DNA of 64,000 nucleotides from Molossus alvarezi (Eukaryota > Chordata > Mammalia > Chiroptera > Molossidae), in the NCBI GenBank assembly GCA_037176705.1, contig JBAWUJ010000124.1, positions 117,597 to 181,596 of the forward strand. Direction: 5' to 3'. Position numbers and translations under genes: made by a program. The stretch's first letter is position 1, and each line of letters starts with the position of its first letter. This document shows positions 36,891-48,930 of this stretch, piece by piece. A model generated the notes under the pieces. That model searched no databases, had not been told where the DNA came from, and saw only the letters and a program-made list of their open reading frames with translations.

Positions 36891-38830
36891 ACCAAAAATT
36901 AAATAAATAAATGAATTTGCCAATGTCCCTGATGACATGGTTACAAAATCCTCAACAAAATATCAGCAAACCAGTTTCAGCAATACATGAAATCACTTAT
37001 ACCCTGTGATTGACTGAGATTTATTCTGGGGATGCAAAGTTGATAAAATATTTGAAAATCAATAAACTTGATAATGAATATAAGCAAGATAAAAAATAAA
37101 AATTACACGATCATCTTAAAAAATGCAGAAAACAATCTGACAACATCTAGCACCCACTTATGAAATAAACTCTCAGAAAAGTAGAAATACAGGGAATATA
37201 CCTCAAGATAGTAAAGGCATATATGACATACCCATAGCCAACATTATACTCAATGGGAAAAAACTGAAAGTGTTTACCTGAAGATTAGAAACAATAAAGA
37301 GATGACCACTTTTACCACTACTGTTCAACATAGCACTGAAACTTGTAGCCACATCAATCAGACAAAAAGAATAAATAACAAGCATTCATATTAGAAAGAA
37401 AGAAGTAAAACTGTCATTATTTGCAGATAACATAATACTGTATATAGAGAACCCAAAGGATTCCACCAAGTATTTACTAGAACTGATAAAGGAATTTAGT
37501 GCAGTAGCAGGATACTAAATAAATACCCAGTAACCAGTTCTGTTGTTAAACACCAGTCACAAACTATCAGAAGAGAAGCTAAGAAAACAGTCTCGTTTCA
37601 CAATTGCATTAACAAAATAAAATACTAGCCCTGGCCGATTTGGCTCAGCAGTTAAAGCATTGGTCTGCGGTCCCAAGAGCCTGGGTTCAGTTCCTGCTAA
37701 GGGTGCATATCTCAGTTGCAGTTTGTCCCTGGCCCTGATTGGTCATGTGGGTGGCAGCCACTCGATGTGTCCCTTTTACGTCGATGTTTCTCTCTCTCTC
37801 TCTGTTCCTCTCTCTCCCTCTCACTCTACCTGAACAAATAAATGGAGAAATATTTTCGGGGAAGGATAAAAAGTAAAATAAAGAAACTAAAAAAATAAAA
37901 TAAAATAAAATAAATAAGGGTATAAAAGACCTGTACTCAGAAACTATAAGACACTTCAAAAAGAAACTGAATACAAATAAGTGAAAGCATATATTAAAAT
38001 TATGATTAAGAAGAATTTTTACTAACATTTTGTTTAGAGCAAGGAAAACAAAGGAAAAATAATAATAAATGGCACTACAACAAACTAAACAGTTTCTGAA
38101 TAGCAAAGAAAGCCAGCATCAAAAAGAAAAGAGAACCCACACTCAAGGAGAATGTATTTGCCAAGGATACATCAGATAAGGGGTTAATATCAAGATATAT
38201 AGAGTACTGATAAAACCCAACAAAAGAAAGACAAACAATCCAATTAAAAATGGGGATAAAATATGAATAGACCATTCTCCAAACTGGACATACAAATGTC
38301 CAAGAGACATACAAAAAAACATTGCTCAATATCACTAGTCATCACAGAGATGCAAATTAAAATAACTATGAAACATACCTCATATGTGACAGAATGCCTG
38401 CCATCAACAAAACTTTAAACAAGTGCTGCTGAGGATGTGGAGAAAAGTACACTGTTGGTGGAGACTCAGACTGCTGCAGCCACTTTGGAAAAGAGTATGG
38501 AATTTCCTCAAAACATTCAAAATGGAATTTCATCTGACCCAGATATCCCACTTCTAGGAATGTATCCTGAAGAGCCTGAAACACCAAACAGAAAAGGTAT
38601 ATGTGCCCGTGTGTTCATAGCAGCACTATTTACAAGAGCTAAGATCTGGAAACAGCCCAACTGTCCATCAATAGATGGATGGATAAAAAATGTGGTTTCA
38701 CCAAAGAACTATATGCCCATGTGTCCAACCAATGGACACAGACAATAGTTTGGGGAAAGCAGGAGTGGGGTGGGAGAGGAAAGGAGGGAGTCAAAGGGGC
38801 AAAAATGAGTAACATCCACAGTACTTTCTA
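36891..38830 (+). mobile_element. Older L1 fragment (RT to 3' UTR)
   Basis: More diverged from the other L1 copies than they are from each other. RT region 36920-37620 (palm FADNIILYIEN at about 37420, D to N). It is interrupted by a VES at 37628-37915 and continues after it (GGTATAAAAGACCTGTACTC). C-terminal region 38040-38700, then a short 3' UTR with a G-rich tract and an end near 38830. Its part at 38270-38480 is paralogous to 2310-2515. Confidence 0.8.
37628..37915 (+). mobile_element. VES SINE 4
   Basis: Head GCCCTGGCCGATTTGGCTCA, body, CTCTCTCTCTCTGTTCCTCT and a long A/T tail of AAAAT units. The flanks are A-rich (AAAATAAAATA on both sides), so the target-site duplication is plausible but not distinct. 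The B box is altered (GGTTCAGTTCC). Confidence 0.93.
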
Positions 38831-38897
38831 CAATAAAGATAAAATATAGACTTAGAGTTTGAGAGATAAGATAAAATAGTGATACTTCAGAGAAAAA
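38831..38897. other. Short non-L1 spacer
   Basis: 67 bp (TAGACTTAGAGTTTGAGAGA onward) between the end of the older L1 and the 5' end of the next L1. I see no recognisable element in it. Confidence 0.5.
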
Positions 38898-38906
38898 AAT
38901 GGCGGC
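38896..38906 (+). promoter_or_regulatory. YY1-like motif at L1 5' end
   Basis: AAAATGGCGGC at the very start of the element. In human L1 a YY1 site with the core AAGATGGCGG near the 5' end sets the transcription start. Weaker versions occur at 15177 (AAAATGGTGGC) and in the short type (AAAATGGCAGT). Function here is inferred. Confidence 0.45.
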
Positions 38907-39094
38907 GCGGTGCAGTGAATGGAAGCTACACAGACCATCTCTCAGGACCAAACTGGAATTACAAGGAAAATAAAGATAAATCATCAGAAACGGGCAACCA
39001 AAAGGCAGCTTGGAGGACCACAAAACCAGGGACACTGACTCAATCCTGGTAGGCTTGTGAGGACAGGAGAGGGGGCTGGGAGCCCATGGTCCTC

Positions 39095-39405
39095 GGCAAC
39101 CTGGGCTGGAACCTGCAGCGGCCTCAGCTTGGACCTGCAGCCCTGGTTGGTACCTGTTGTGGCCTCGGCTGGGACCTGCGGCCCCAGCTGGGAACTGTTG
39201 CAGCCTCTGCTGGGACCTGCAGCCCTGGCCTAAGCTGGAACCTGTATTGGTCTCAGTTGAAACCTATGGCCTCGGCTGTGACCAGCGGCCTCAGGTGGAA
39301 GCTGCGACCTTGGCTGGAACCTGTGGCCTAGGCTGGGACCTGCGGCTGCCTTGGCTTGGACCTGCAGCCTCAGCTGGGTCCTGCGACCTCCTCTGGTTGC
39401 TACCC
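39095..39405 (+). repeat. GC-rich VNTR in L1 5' UTR
   Basis: About 16 diverged units of ~19-20 bp of the form GCTGGGACCTGCAGCCTCG. The equivalent point in other long-type copies (15340-15420, 54045-54110) holds only short GGGAGCAGCAGCATTAG-type units, so this copy is expanded. Confidence 0.8.
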
Positions 39406-40046
39406 TCTTGGATTGGAGCTGCCGCAGCCTCTCCCATAGGTAGCTGGGAGCAGAGCCCTCGGGTTAAAATCCCAGGTGGCGCCACAGCAAAAATCCTGGA
39501 CAGAGGCTAAACTGGCAGCAGACACTCACCTTGGGATCCGGCAGAGGGAGGGCAGATGGGACTGGAACTGTGTGGGTACACTCGGGATATGGAGGATGCT
39601 CAGAACTTTTACTGAGTGCAGCCATGCAAGCCTCTGGAAATCTTACTCCTTCCCAGGGCCTAGAGGAGAGGAGGTGGCCTCACCCTGGAAGACTCCACCC
39701 CACCAGGTAACCATTGAAATGCTAATTGAGGTCCATTATCAACCAGCATCTGCCACACCCTCCTCGGGAAATCCTCTTACACTGAGCACATAAGGGAGAT
39801 TTTAATTCAAATAAAAAACCAAGGTTCTTGAGGTGAGCACTACAAATAGCATCCAGGGAAAAAGCTAGAGGATAACTACCATTCCCTGGGCAAGCAACTC
39901 AACCGAGGAATGTTAAGACTTGACAGTGGTGTTTAAAGTGGGTCCACCTTCCTCATCCAAACCCAGGACAGGGAGCCACAAACAGCAGAACACCAACACC
40001 CACAATGAAAATTTGGCAGACTCCAAAGCCCACTGTGATAGCTAAA

Positions 40047-40897
40047 ATGGTGAAACACAGAAACAGAAGCCAAACAAAAGCCAAATGAAAGAACACGAGA
40101 CCTCAACTGAAGATGAGATAAATGAGGTGCAGTTAAGCAAGTTAACAGAACTAGAACTCAGAGCTATGATCTTGAGGAAGCCCAACAGCATGTGTAAGAC
40201 ATGAGGACCATGAGTTAAGACATAGAAATGTTGAAAATCAACCAGTTGGAAATTAAAACCACCAAGAAGAAATAAAGAATGACATATCAGAAATAAAAAA
40301 CACATTGGAAAGTCTAAATAGCAGAGTAGAGGAAGCTGAGGAACAAATCAGAGAATTAGAAGATAGCGTAGAAAAAAATCAACCAATAAGAAAACCAAAA
40401 TGAATAAACAATTAAAAAACAAAAAAACAGCTTAACAGAACTGTGGGAAACTGGCAATGTAATAACATTCGCATCATAGGAGTCCCTGAAGAAGACGAAA
40501 ATGAGCAAGAGTTAAAGAATATATTAGAAAAAATGGTGACAAAAACTTCCCTAATTTGTGAAGGAAGAAGGCATTCAAGTTCAAGAAGACAGAGAGCCCC
40601 AAGTAAGAAGAACTCAAACAGGCCCACACCAAGACACATAGTAATCAAACAGCCAAAAATTAAAGAGAGAGAATCCTAAAAGCAGCAAGAGAGAAGCAAC
40701 AGGTTACCTACAAAGGAAACACCATAAGGCTCTCAGCTGACTTCTCAACAGAAACACTACAGGCCAGAAGGGAATGGCATGAGGTAATCAATGTCATGAG
40801 AAACATGGATCTGAATCCAAGACTACTCTACCCAGCAAGGCTATCATTCAAAATAGAAGGTCAACTAAACAGCTTCTCAGACAAAAAAAAGGCTAAG
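40047..40897 (+). pseudogene. L1 ORF1 (broken)
   Basis: ATG 40047 (MVKHRNRSQTK). Several frameshifts interrupt the coiled coil. An open piece at 40443-40679 carries VPEEDENEQELK and RPTPRHIVIKQPK of the RRM/C-terminal region. The usual stop context GGCTAAG is at about 40891. Confidence 0.82.
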
Positions 40898-40997
40898 GGA
40901 AAACATTAGCACCAAACCAACACTGCAAGAAATGTTAAAAGGACTGCTGTAATTACCAGGAGAAAAAGGAAGAAAAATAGAAACACACTATACTAAA

Positions 40998-43900
40998 ATG
41001 GCAGTAAATAAGTACATATCGTTAACCACCTTAAATGTAAATGGATTGAATGCTCCCACTAAAGATACAAAGTAGGTGATTGCATAACAAAGCATGCATG
41101 ACTCATCTATGTTGTTTACACCAGACCCACCCTACAACAAAAGACTCACAATGTTTGAAAAAGAAGGAAAGAAAAAAAAAATCTTCCAAGCAAACAGAAA
41201 GGAAAAAAAAAAAGTTGGGGTAGCAATACTCATATCTGATCAAATAGATATCAAAATGAATGCCATAACTAGAGACAAAGAAGGCCACTACATAATATTA
41301 AAAGGACCTATCCAACAGAAAGATATTACCTTGATAAACATATATGCACCCAATATAAGAGCAACAAAATATATTAGAAATCTTCTGGAGTACTTCAAAG
41401 GAGAAATGGATAGCAATACAATATTAGCAGGGGTCTTCAACACCCCACTGAAATCAATGGATAGACCCCCTAGACAAAAAATTAGCAAGGAAACAGAGAC
41501 TGTAAATGAAGAAATACGCCAAATGGATTCAATAAATATCTACAGAGAATTACACCCCAATCCTACAGAATTCACATTCTTCTCAAGTACACACAGAAGA
41601 TTGTCAAAGAGAGACCACATGATAGGACACAAACTAAGTCTCTACAAGTTCAAAAAGACTGAAATTATATCAAGCATCTTCTCAGATCTCACATGCATGA
41701 AACAGGAAATCAATTTGAACAAGAACATGCAAAGACATTTGACCACATGGAAGCTAAATAGCATGTTATTAAACAATAAATGGGTTACCAAGGAGATCAA
41801 GGAAGAAATTAAAAACTTTTTGGAAAGCAATAAAAATGAAGACACAATACAAAATCTATGGAATGCAGCAAAAGCAGTTCTGAGAGGGAAGTTCATAGCC
41901 CTACAGGCCTACATCAAAAAACAAGAAAAATCTCCAATTGACTATCTAACCTCACACATTAAAGAACTAAAGAGCAAACAAAAAAGAAAACCCCAGAGCA
42001 AGTAGAAGGTAGCAAATAGTAAATATCAGAGCAGAAATAAACGACACAGAGTCCAAAAGAAAAATAATTTAAAGGACCAATGAAACAAAGAGCTGGTATT
42101 TCGAAAAGATAAGACTGATGGACCGTTAGCTAGACTCACCAAGAAACAAAGACAGACTACCAAAATACACAAAATCAGAAATGATAGAGAAGAAGTAACA
42201 ACTGGTACCAGAGAAATACAAGAGATCCTTAACAACTACGATGAACAATGATATGGCAAAAATTTGACAATCTAAGCGAAATGGACAAATTTCTAGAAAC
42301 ACATCGTTTCCCAAACTGGAACAGGAAGAGGTAGACAACTTGAACAGACCAATAACAACAGAAGAAATTGGAGATATAATCAAGACTCTCACAGCAAACA
42401 AAAGCTCAGGCCCGGATGGCTTCATGGGCGAGTTTCACCAAACATTCAAAGAAGAAGTAATACCCATTCTCCTCAAACTATTTCAAAAAATCCAAGAAGA
42501 AGGAAGACTTCCAAACTCGTTTTATGAAGCCAGCATAATCCTAATTCCAAAACCAGAAAACGGCACTACAAAGAAAGAAAACTCAGGCCAATATCCCTGA
42601 TGAACATAGATGCCAAAATCCTGAACAAAATACTAGCTAATCAAATCCAGCAATACACTGAAAAAATTATCCACCATGACCAAGTGGGATTCATCCCAGG
42701 GATTCAAGGCTGGTACAATATTTGCAAATCCATAAACGTGATACACCACATAAATGAAATGAAGAATAAATAACACATGATCATATCAACAGATGCCAAA
42801 AAAGCCTTCGACAAATTCCAGCATCCATTTCTGATAAAAACGCTCAGCAGTGTGGGAATAGAGGGATCATATCTAGACATAATACAGGCCATATATGAAA
42901 GACCAACAGCCAACATCATACTCAATGGGCAATAACTAAAATCAATTTCCTTTAGAACAAGAAGAAGGCAAGGATGCTCACTCTCGTCACTCACATTTAA
43001 AATAGGATTGGAAGTCCTAGCCACAGCAATCAGACAGGAAGAAAAAATAAAAGGGATCCAAATTGGAAAGGAGAAAGTGAACTGTCATTATTTGCAGATG
43101 TCATGATTCTATACATAGAAAACCCCAAAGACTCCATCAAAAATTTGAGAGACTTAATAAATGAAGTTGAAAAACTAGGAGGATACAAAATTAACATCAA
43201 GAAATCGATGGCATTCTTATACACCAATGATGAACTCACACAAAGAGAAACTAAGAAGACAATCTCATTTAACATTGTGGCAAAAAAAAAAAAAAAAAAT
43301 TAACATACCTAGGAATAAACTTAACCAAAGAAATAAGGAACCTATTCGCAGAAAACTACAGCTCATTAAAAAAAAAAAAAAAAGGAATAGAGGAAGATAT
43401 AAGAAAGTGGAAGCACATACCCTGTTCATGGATTGGAAGAATTAACATCATTAAAATATCCATTATACCCAAAGCAATCTATAGATTCAATGCAATCCCC
43501 ATCAAAATACCAATGGCATACTTCACAGAATTTGAACATGTACTTCAAAAGTTCATATGCAATCAAAAAACACCTCAAATAGCCACAGCAATCTTGAAAA
43601 AGAAGAACAAAGTTGGATGGATCACATTACCAGTTTTCAGGTAATACTACAAAGCCACTGTAATGAAAACAGCATGGTACTGGCAACAGAACAGGCACAT
43701 AGACCAGTGGAAAAGAACAGAGAACCCAGAAATAGACCCAAGGCAATATGCTCAATAAATATTTGATCAAGTTGGCAAGAGCATACACTGGAGTAATGAC
43801 AGCCTCTTTAATAAAAGGTGTTGGGAAAATTGGACAGCTACATGCAGAAAAAAGAAACTAGACCATCAACTTACACCATATACAAGAATAAACTCAACAT

Positions 43901-44335
43901 AAAAAAATGACTTAATTGTGACCAATGAATCCATAAAAAAAACTAGAAAAAACTGTAGGCGAGAAATTTCAGACCTCAGACTCAGCAAAATTTTCACTGA
44001 TACATCAGCTAAGGCAATAGAAACAGAGGAGAAAAATGCACACATGGGACTACATCAAACTCAAAACCTTCTGCACAGCAAAAGATAGAATCATCAAAAC
44101 AAAAGGCTACCTACTGTATGAGAGAGCATAATTGACAATAACATAATAGATAAGGGGTTTATTTCAAATATATAAAATGTTCATGAAACTCAAGAAAAGG
44201 AAGACAAAGAACTCAATTAAAAACTGGGCAGAGGAACTAAATAAACACCTCTCCAAACAGGACTTACAAATGCTAACAGATATATGAAGAAATGCTCAAC
44301 ATCATTAATCATCAGAGAAATGCACATTAAAACAA
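40998..44335 (+). pseudogene. L1 ORF2 with long open endonuclease segment
   Basis: ATG 40998. Bases 41094-42005 are open (303 codons) across the endonuclease and linker, but catalytic positions are lost: the conserved GDFNT reads GVFNT near 41431, and SDHNGM reads SDLTCM near 41685. The palm FADD reads FADV (43100-43102). Poly-A runs at 43283-43299 and 43370-43383 shift the frame. The 3' end is cut before the cysteine-rich C-terminus. Confidence 0.83.
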
Positions 44336-45222
44336 ACAATTAAAAAACAGAAAGACAGCCTAAGAGAAATGTGGGACACCATGAAACACAATAACACACA
44401 CATCATAGAAGTTCCAGGAAAAAAAGAAAATGAGCAAGGGACAGAGAAAATATTTGAAGAAATAGTGTCAGAAAACACTGATAAGTTGGTGAAGGAAAAT
44501 GGCATATACCTTCAAGAAGCACAAAGAGCTTCAACTTTGAAGAATCCAAAAAGGCCCACATCGAGACACATAATAATTAAAGGGCAAATATTAAAGAGAG
44601 AAATAGAATTCGAAACATGGCAAGAAATAAGCAACGGATTACCCACAAAGAAAATCACATAACCTTATCAGCTGAATGCTCAATAAAAACACTACTGGAC
44701 AGAGGAGAAAGTCATGAAGAGAGCAAGGTAAGGAAAAACAAGGATCTGAATCCAAGGCTACTCTATCCAGCAAGGCTATCATTGAAAATAGAAGGTGAAA
44801 TAAAGGAAGAGCTTCCCAGATAAAAAGACTAATAGAATATGTCAGCAACAACCAGCTCTCTAAGAAATGTGAAAAGGGGTGCTATAATAAGCAGAAGAAA
44901 TGAGAAGAGAAATGTAACCATAATAAATTAAAATTGCAATAAATAAGTACATATCAATAATTGCTTTAAACAAAAATAGATTAAACGCTACCATCAAAAG
45001 ACACAGAGTAGGTGAATAGATAAGAATGTATAGCTCATATATATGTTATTTAGAAGAGACCCAACTCACAAGGAAAGCCTCACATAGGTAGAAAGTAAAG
45101 AAATGGGAAACTAGAAATAAATTACAAAAAAATACACAAAAACATTTCAACACATAAAGACTACATAGCATGTTATTAAACAATGAATAGGTTCACAAGG
45201 AGATCAAAAAAATAAAAAACTT

Positions 45223-47382
45223 GACTTCTAGTCAAGATGGTGGTGTAGATAAACGCGGTATCGCGTCCTCCCACAACCGCATCAGAGTTACAGCTAAACT
45301 ACAGAACAACCATCATTCAAAACCGCCTGAAATCAAACTGAATGGAAGTCCTACAACTATGGAATTAAAGCATTAGCCACATCCACACTCGTAGGAGGGG
45401 TTGAGGGCCAGAGGTGCGAGGGCAGGAGGCGATACAGGCTGGTCCCACACCCACATGTGGTGAATAAAAATCAGGAGGATACCTCAGCTGGGAAGGTATT
45501 TCCTGAGGACTGAGGGGTCCCTGTCTCACACCAGGTGCCCCGCTCAGGCTCCCAGTGCCAGGAAGAGAATCCCCATAACTTCGGGCTGGAAAAACCAGCA
45601 GGAACTGAGGCTCAGGGAAGCTGAAGCAGCTGGAGCCCCAGGCAGCTCCTTAAAGGGTCCGCACATGGACTTATGGGACTCATTCCCTCAAAGCTTGGAG
45701 GGGAGGCAGCTCGAGGGACACCAGAGATATACAGGGAAGAACTGAGCTGTTTGGCACTGGAGCGAGGGCTGGAGAGGGTGCTTTCTCCAGGACAAACGTG
45801 ATGTCAGAAGACTTTGTTCCTTTGGTGAGCCCTTCCCTGGGGTGGCATACAACCACCATATCTGGGTCTCCAGCAACCTGGATCACACTAGTAACCCTGC
45901 CCTGGAGACTCCCTGAGGCCCCGCCCCACCCAACTTTCAGGCCCACCCAAGCTGTTGCCACTTGCTTAGCCATTGGATTGGCCTGTCTTGGATACTGCTT
46001 CAGGTTTTTTCTAAATTCTTTCAAACAAGCAGCACCTGGTCTCAGCTACCCCCATACCACTAGGTAAGTAATACACAGAAACAAACACAGGGAGGCAGCC
46101 AAAATGAGGAAACAAAGAAACAGGTCCCAAATGAAAGAACAGAACAAAACCCCAAGAAAAGAACTAAGCGAAATGGAGATAAGCAACCTAACAGATGCTG
46201 AGTTCAAAATACTTCTTATAAGGATACTCAATGAATTCAGTGAGGGCTTCAAGAGCATAAAAAAGAACCAGTCAGAAATTATGGATGCACAGTCAGAATT
46301 GAAGGAGGCATGAACTGAAATAAAGAATAATTTACACAGATTCATTAGTAGAGTACATAAATCCAAGAAGCAAACCATCAATTTGGAATATAAGGAAGCA
46401 AAAAATGCCCAATCAGAACAGCAAAAAGAAAAAAGAATCCAAAAAAATGAGGAGAGTGTAAGTAGCCTCTGGGACAACTTCAAGCATGCCAACATTCACA
46501 TCTTGGAGGTGCCAGAAGGAGAACAGCGAGAACAAGAAATCAAAAACCTGTTTGAAACAATAATGGCAGAAAACTTTCCTAACTTGGTGAAGGAAACAGA
46601 CATACAAGTCCAGGAAGCACAGAGAGTCCCAAACAAGATGAACCCCAAGAGGCCCACACCAAGACACATCATCATCAAAATGCAAAAGTTTCAAGACAAA
46701 GAGAGAATCTTAAATGTAGCAAGAGAAAGGCAGCTAGTTACCTACAAGGGAGTTCCCATAAGGCTGTCAGCTGATTTCTCAAAAGAAACTTTGCAGGCCA
46801 GAAGGGAGTGGCAAGAAATATTCAGAGTGAGGAAAAGCAAGAACCTACAACCAAGATTACTCTATCCTGCAAAGCTGTCATATAGAATCGATGGCCATAT
46901 AGTTTCCCAGACAAGAAAAAGTTAAAGGAGTTCATCACCACCAAACCGTTATTATATGAAATGGTGAAGGGTCTTTTTGAAGAAAAATATAAAATATATG
47001 AACAAACAAAATGGCAATGAATATATCTATCAACAATGGAATCTACAAACAAAAGAAACAGGCAGAACAGAAACATTCTCAAAGATACAGGAAACATTTT
47101 GTTGGTTGCCAGATGGCAGGGTGGTTGGGGGATGAGTGAAAAGGGTGAAGAGATTAAGAAGTACAAATTCATCACTAGACTGACAAACCTCAAAGGGAAA
47201 GGGTTTGGGGGGGTGGGAAGAAATAAACCAAAGAACATATATGTATAAGCAACGGACACAGACAATATTGTGGGAAAACGAGAGGGGGGCAGGAGTGGGG
47301 AGGGGGGGGCAATGGGGGAAAAAATGTGGAACATCTGTAATAAATTCTCCATTAACAATGAAGATTTAAAAAAAAAAGAAAG
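45223..47382 (+). mobile_element. HAL1 (half-L1) retrotransposon, full length
   Basis: A 2.16-kb element with its own 5' region (CTTCTAGTCAAGATGGTGG at the start), an ORF1-like frame (46104-46925), no ORF2, and a 3' UTR with TTGGTTGCCAGATGGCAGGG and G-rich stretches ending in an A tail. This 5'-ORF1-3'UTR layout defines HAL1. It interrupts L1 ORF2; flanks AAAAATAAAAAACTT (about 45208-45222) and AAAAATTAAAAACTT (47383-47397) form a target-site duplication. The paralogous site near 5590 in the other duplicate is empty. It would depend on L1 ORF2p in trans. Confidence 0.85.
46104..46925 (+). pseudogene. HAL1 ORF1 with a single in-frame stop
   Basis: ORF1p-type RNA-binding protein: ATG 46104 (MRKQRNRSQMKEQNK), a coiled-coil region rich in K, E and Q (about residues 15-115), then the RRM and C-terminal domain with LWDNFKHANIHILEVPEG, RPTPRHIIIK, RLSADFSKETLQARREWQ and LQPRLLYPAKLSY. 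The frame is continuous over 273 codons except for one TGA at 46311-46313 (after SELKEA). The TGA context is consistent with decay of a CGA codon, which is inference. No frameshifts seen. It is the best-preserved long coding frame in the window. Confidence 0.85.
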
Positions 47383-47690
47383 AAAAATTAAAAACTTCAT
47401 GGAAAACAATGAAAATGAACACACAACAACAACAAATCAATGGAATTCAGTGAAAGTAGTCCAAATAGGGAAGTTTATAACATAAATCTTTACCACAGGA
47501 AACTAGATTTTCTAATTGACTATCTCACATCAGAACTTAAAAAAACTAGGAAGAAAACATAAACAAACAAGGAAACAACAACAACAACAAAAAACTCAAA
47601 GTAGTAGAAAATGAATAGCACAGATCAGAGCAGAAATAGACAACATAGAGACTACAAAAAATTCAAAAGATAAACAAATGGACAAATTTC

Positions 47691-48535
47691 TTTTTTTTTT
47701 TTTTTATTGATTAATTTTTGTTACAAATGATTCTCCTTTTTCCCCCACTGATTCCCCCCTCCCCCTTCCTTCCCTGCCCCTTCCCCTGATTGTTGTCCAT
47801 GTCCACTGTTCATGCCTCCATGCATTTAAGTTCTGTTGTTCATCCCTCTCTCAGCTCCCCACTCCTTAGGGGATTGTCCTCAAACTGTTATGTTCATTAT
47901 ATTCCAGAAATCAGTGAGATCATATGAAATTTGTCTTTCTCTGCTTGGCTTGTTTCACTTAGGATGATACTTTCCAGGTCCCTCCATGTAGTCTCAAAGG
48001 ATAAGAGATCTTTCTTTCTTACCGCTGCGTAGTACTCCATTGTGTATATGTACCACAGCTTTTTAATCCATTCGTCTACTGATGGGCACTTGGGCTGTTT
48101 CCAGATCTTAGCGATTGTAAATAGTGCTGCTACAAAGATGGGGGTACATATATTCTTTCTGATTGGTGTTTCAGGCTTCTTAGGGTATATTCCTAGAAGT
48201 GGGATCACTGGGTCAAATGGGAGTTCAATTTTTAATTTTTTGAGGTGACACCATATTATTTTCCATAGTGGCTGCACCAGTCTGCATTCCCACCAACAGT
48301 GTGCTAGAGTCCCCTTTTCTCCACACCCTCGCCAACACTTGTTGTTTGATGATTTGTTGATGGCGGCCATTCTGACAGGTGTGAGGTGATACCTCATTGT
48401 TGTTTTGATTTGCATCTCTCTGATGATTAGTGATGATGAACATTTCTTCATATGTCTCTTAGCCATTTGTATGTCCTGTTTGGAGAGGTGTCTATTTAGT
48501 TCCTCTGCCCATTTTTTAATTGGATTCTTTGTCTT
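47691..48535 (-). mobile_element. Young 5'-truncated L1 insertion (antisense)
   Basis: The only clear L1 on the minus strand. Read on that strand: ORF2 C-terminal region, 3' UTR with a G-rich tract (C-rich on +, 47740-47765), AATAAA (47702-47707) and an A tail (T run 47691-47705). Flanked by perfect 16-bp copies CAAATGGACAAATTTC (47675-47690, 48536-48551). The intact ORF and perfect duplication mark it as one of the youngest insertions here. Confidence 0.95.
47897..48535 (-). pseudogene. L1 ORF2 C-terminus, intact reading frame
   Basis: About 212 open codons to the native stop. Carries the ORF2p cysteine motif C-X3-C-X7-H-X4-C ([18 protein letters not shown]) followed by [36 protein letters not shown] and [10 protein letters not shown]. 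The cysteine domain supports RNA binding in ORF2p. Lacking start, endonuclease and RT because of 5' truncation, it is not a gene; the open frame continues a few codons into flanking DNA by chance. Confidence 0.9.
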
Positions 48536-48930
48536 CAAATGGACAAATTTCAAGAAATACATAGTCTCCCAGAACTGAACGGGGAAGAGATAGAAAACTG
48601 GAACAGACCAATCACAACTAAGAAAATTAAAGATATAATCAAGACTCTCCCAGCAATCAAAAACCCAGGCTTGGACAGCTTCACAGGGAAGTTTTACAGA
48701 ACATGCAAAGAACTAACACCCATTCTTCTCAAACTATTTCAAAAAATCCAGGAAGACAGAACACTTTCAAATTCACTTTCAGAGGCCAGCATAATCCTAA
48801 TTCCCAAACCAGATAAAGACACTACAAACAAAAGAAAACTACAGGTCAATATCCCTGATTAACACAGATGCCAAAATTCTTAACAAAATATTAGAAAATC
48901 AAATCCAGCAATACATCAAACACCCAAGTG

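Larger units (their letters stand above)
38898..44340 (+). mobile_element. Long-type L1 with VNTR in the 5' UTR, 3' truncated
   Basis: Starts at AAAATGGCGGCGCGG, the best match in the window to the YY1-type motif at L1 5' ends. 5' UTR 38898-40046 with GC-rich tandem repeats (39095-39405), ORF1 40047-40897, ORF2 40998 to ~44335. It ends inside the ORF2 C-terminal region, fused to an ORF1 fragment of the short L1 type. Paralogous to the deleted copy at 2516-4730. Confidence 0.88.
44341..48930 (+). mobile_element. Endonuclease-deleted L1 carrying two later insertions
   Basis: Starts mid-ORF1 (44341); the ORF1 C-terminus is open at 44369-44662. The ORF2 start region is at 44930 with ATT in place of ATG, and the endonuclease deletion junction is near 45110. 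It is split by a HAL1 (45223-47382) and by an antisense L1 (47691-48535), and stops in the RT domain at the KCNK1 junction (~48925). Paralogous to 4731-5590 plus 8691-9400. Confidence 0.85.

Noticed and set aside
39086..39510. Repetitive frames rich in G, L, P and A (collagen-like look)
   Set aside because: Translation of the GC-rich VNTR in an L1 5' UTR; no start context or conservation of a frame.
41094..42005. 303-codon + strand frame as a possible host gene
   Set aside because: It is L1 ORF2 endonuclease plus linker with catalytic residues lost (GVFNT, SDLTCM); no host-gene features.
45223..47382. Truncated ordinary L1
   Set aside because: It has its own 5' end, an ORF1 directly followed by a 3' UTR and A tail, no ORF2, and one target-site duplication around the whole, which fits HAL1 rather than a deleted L1.
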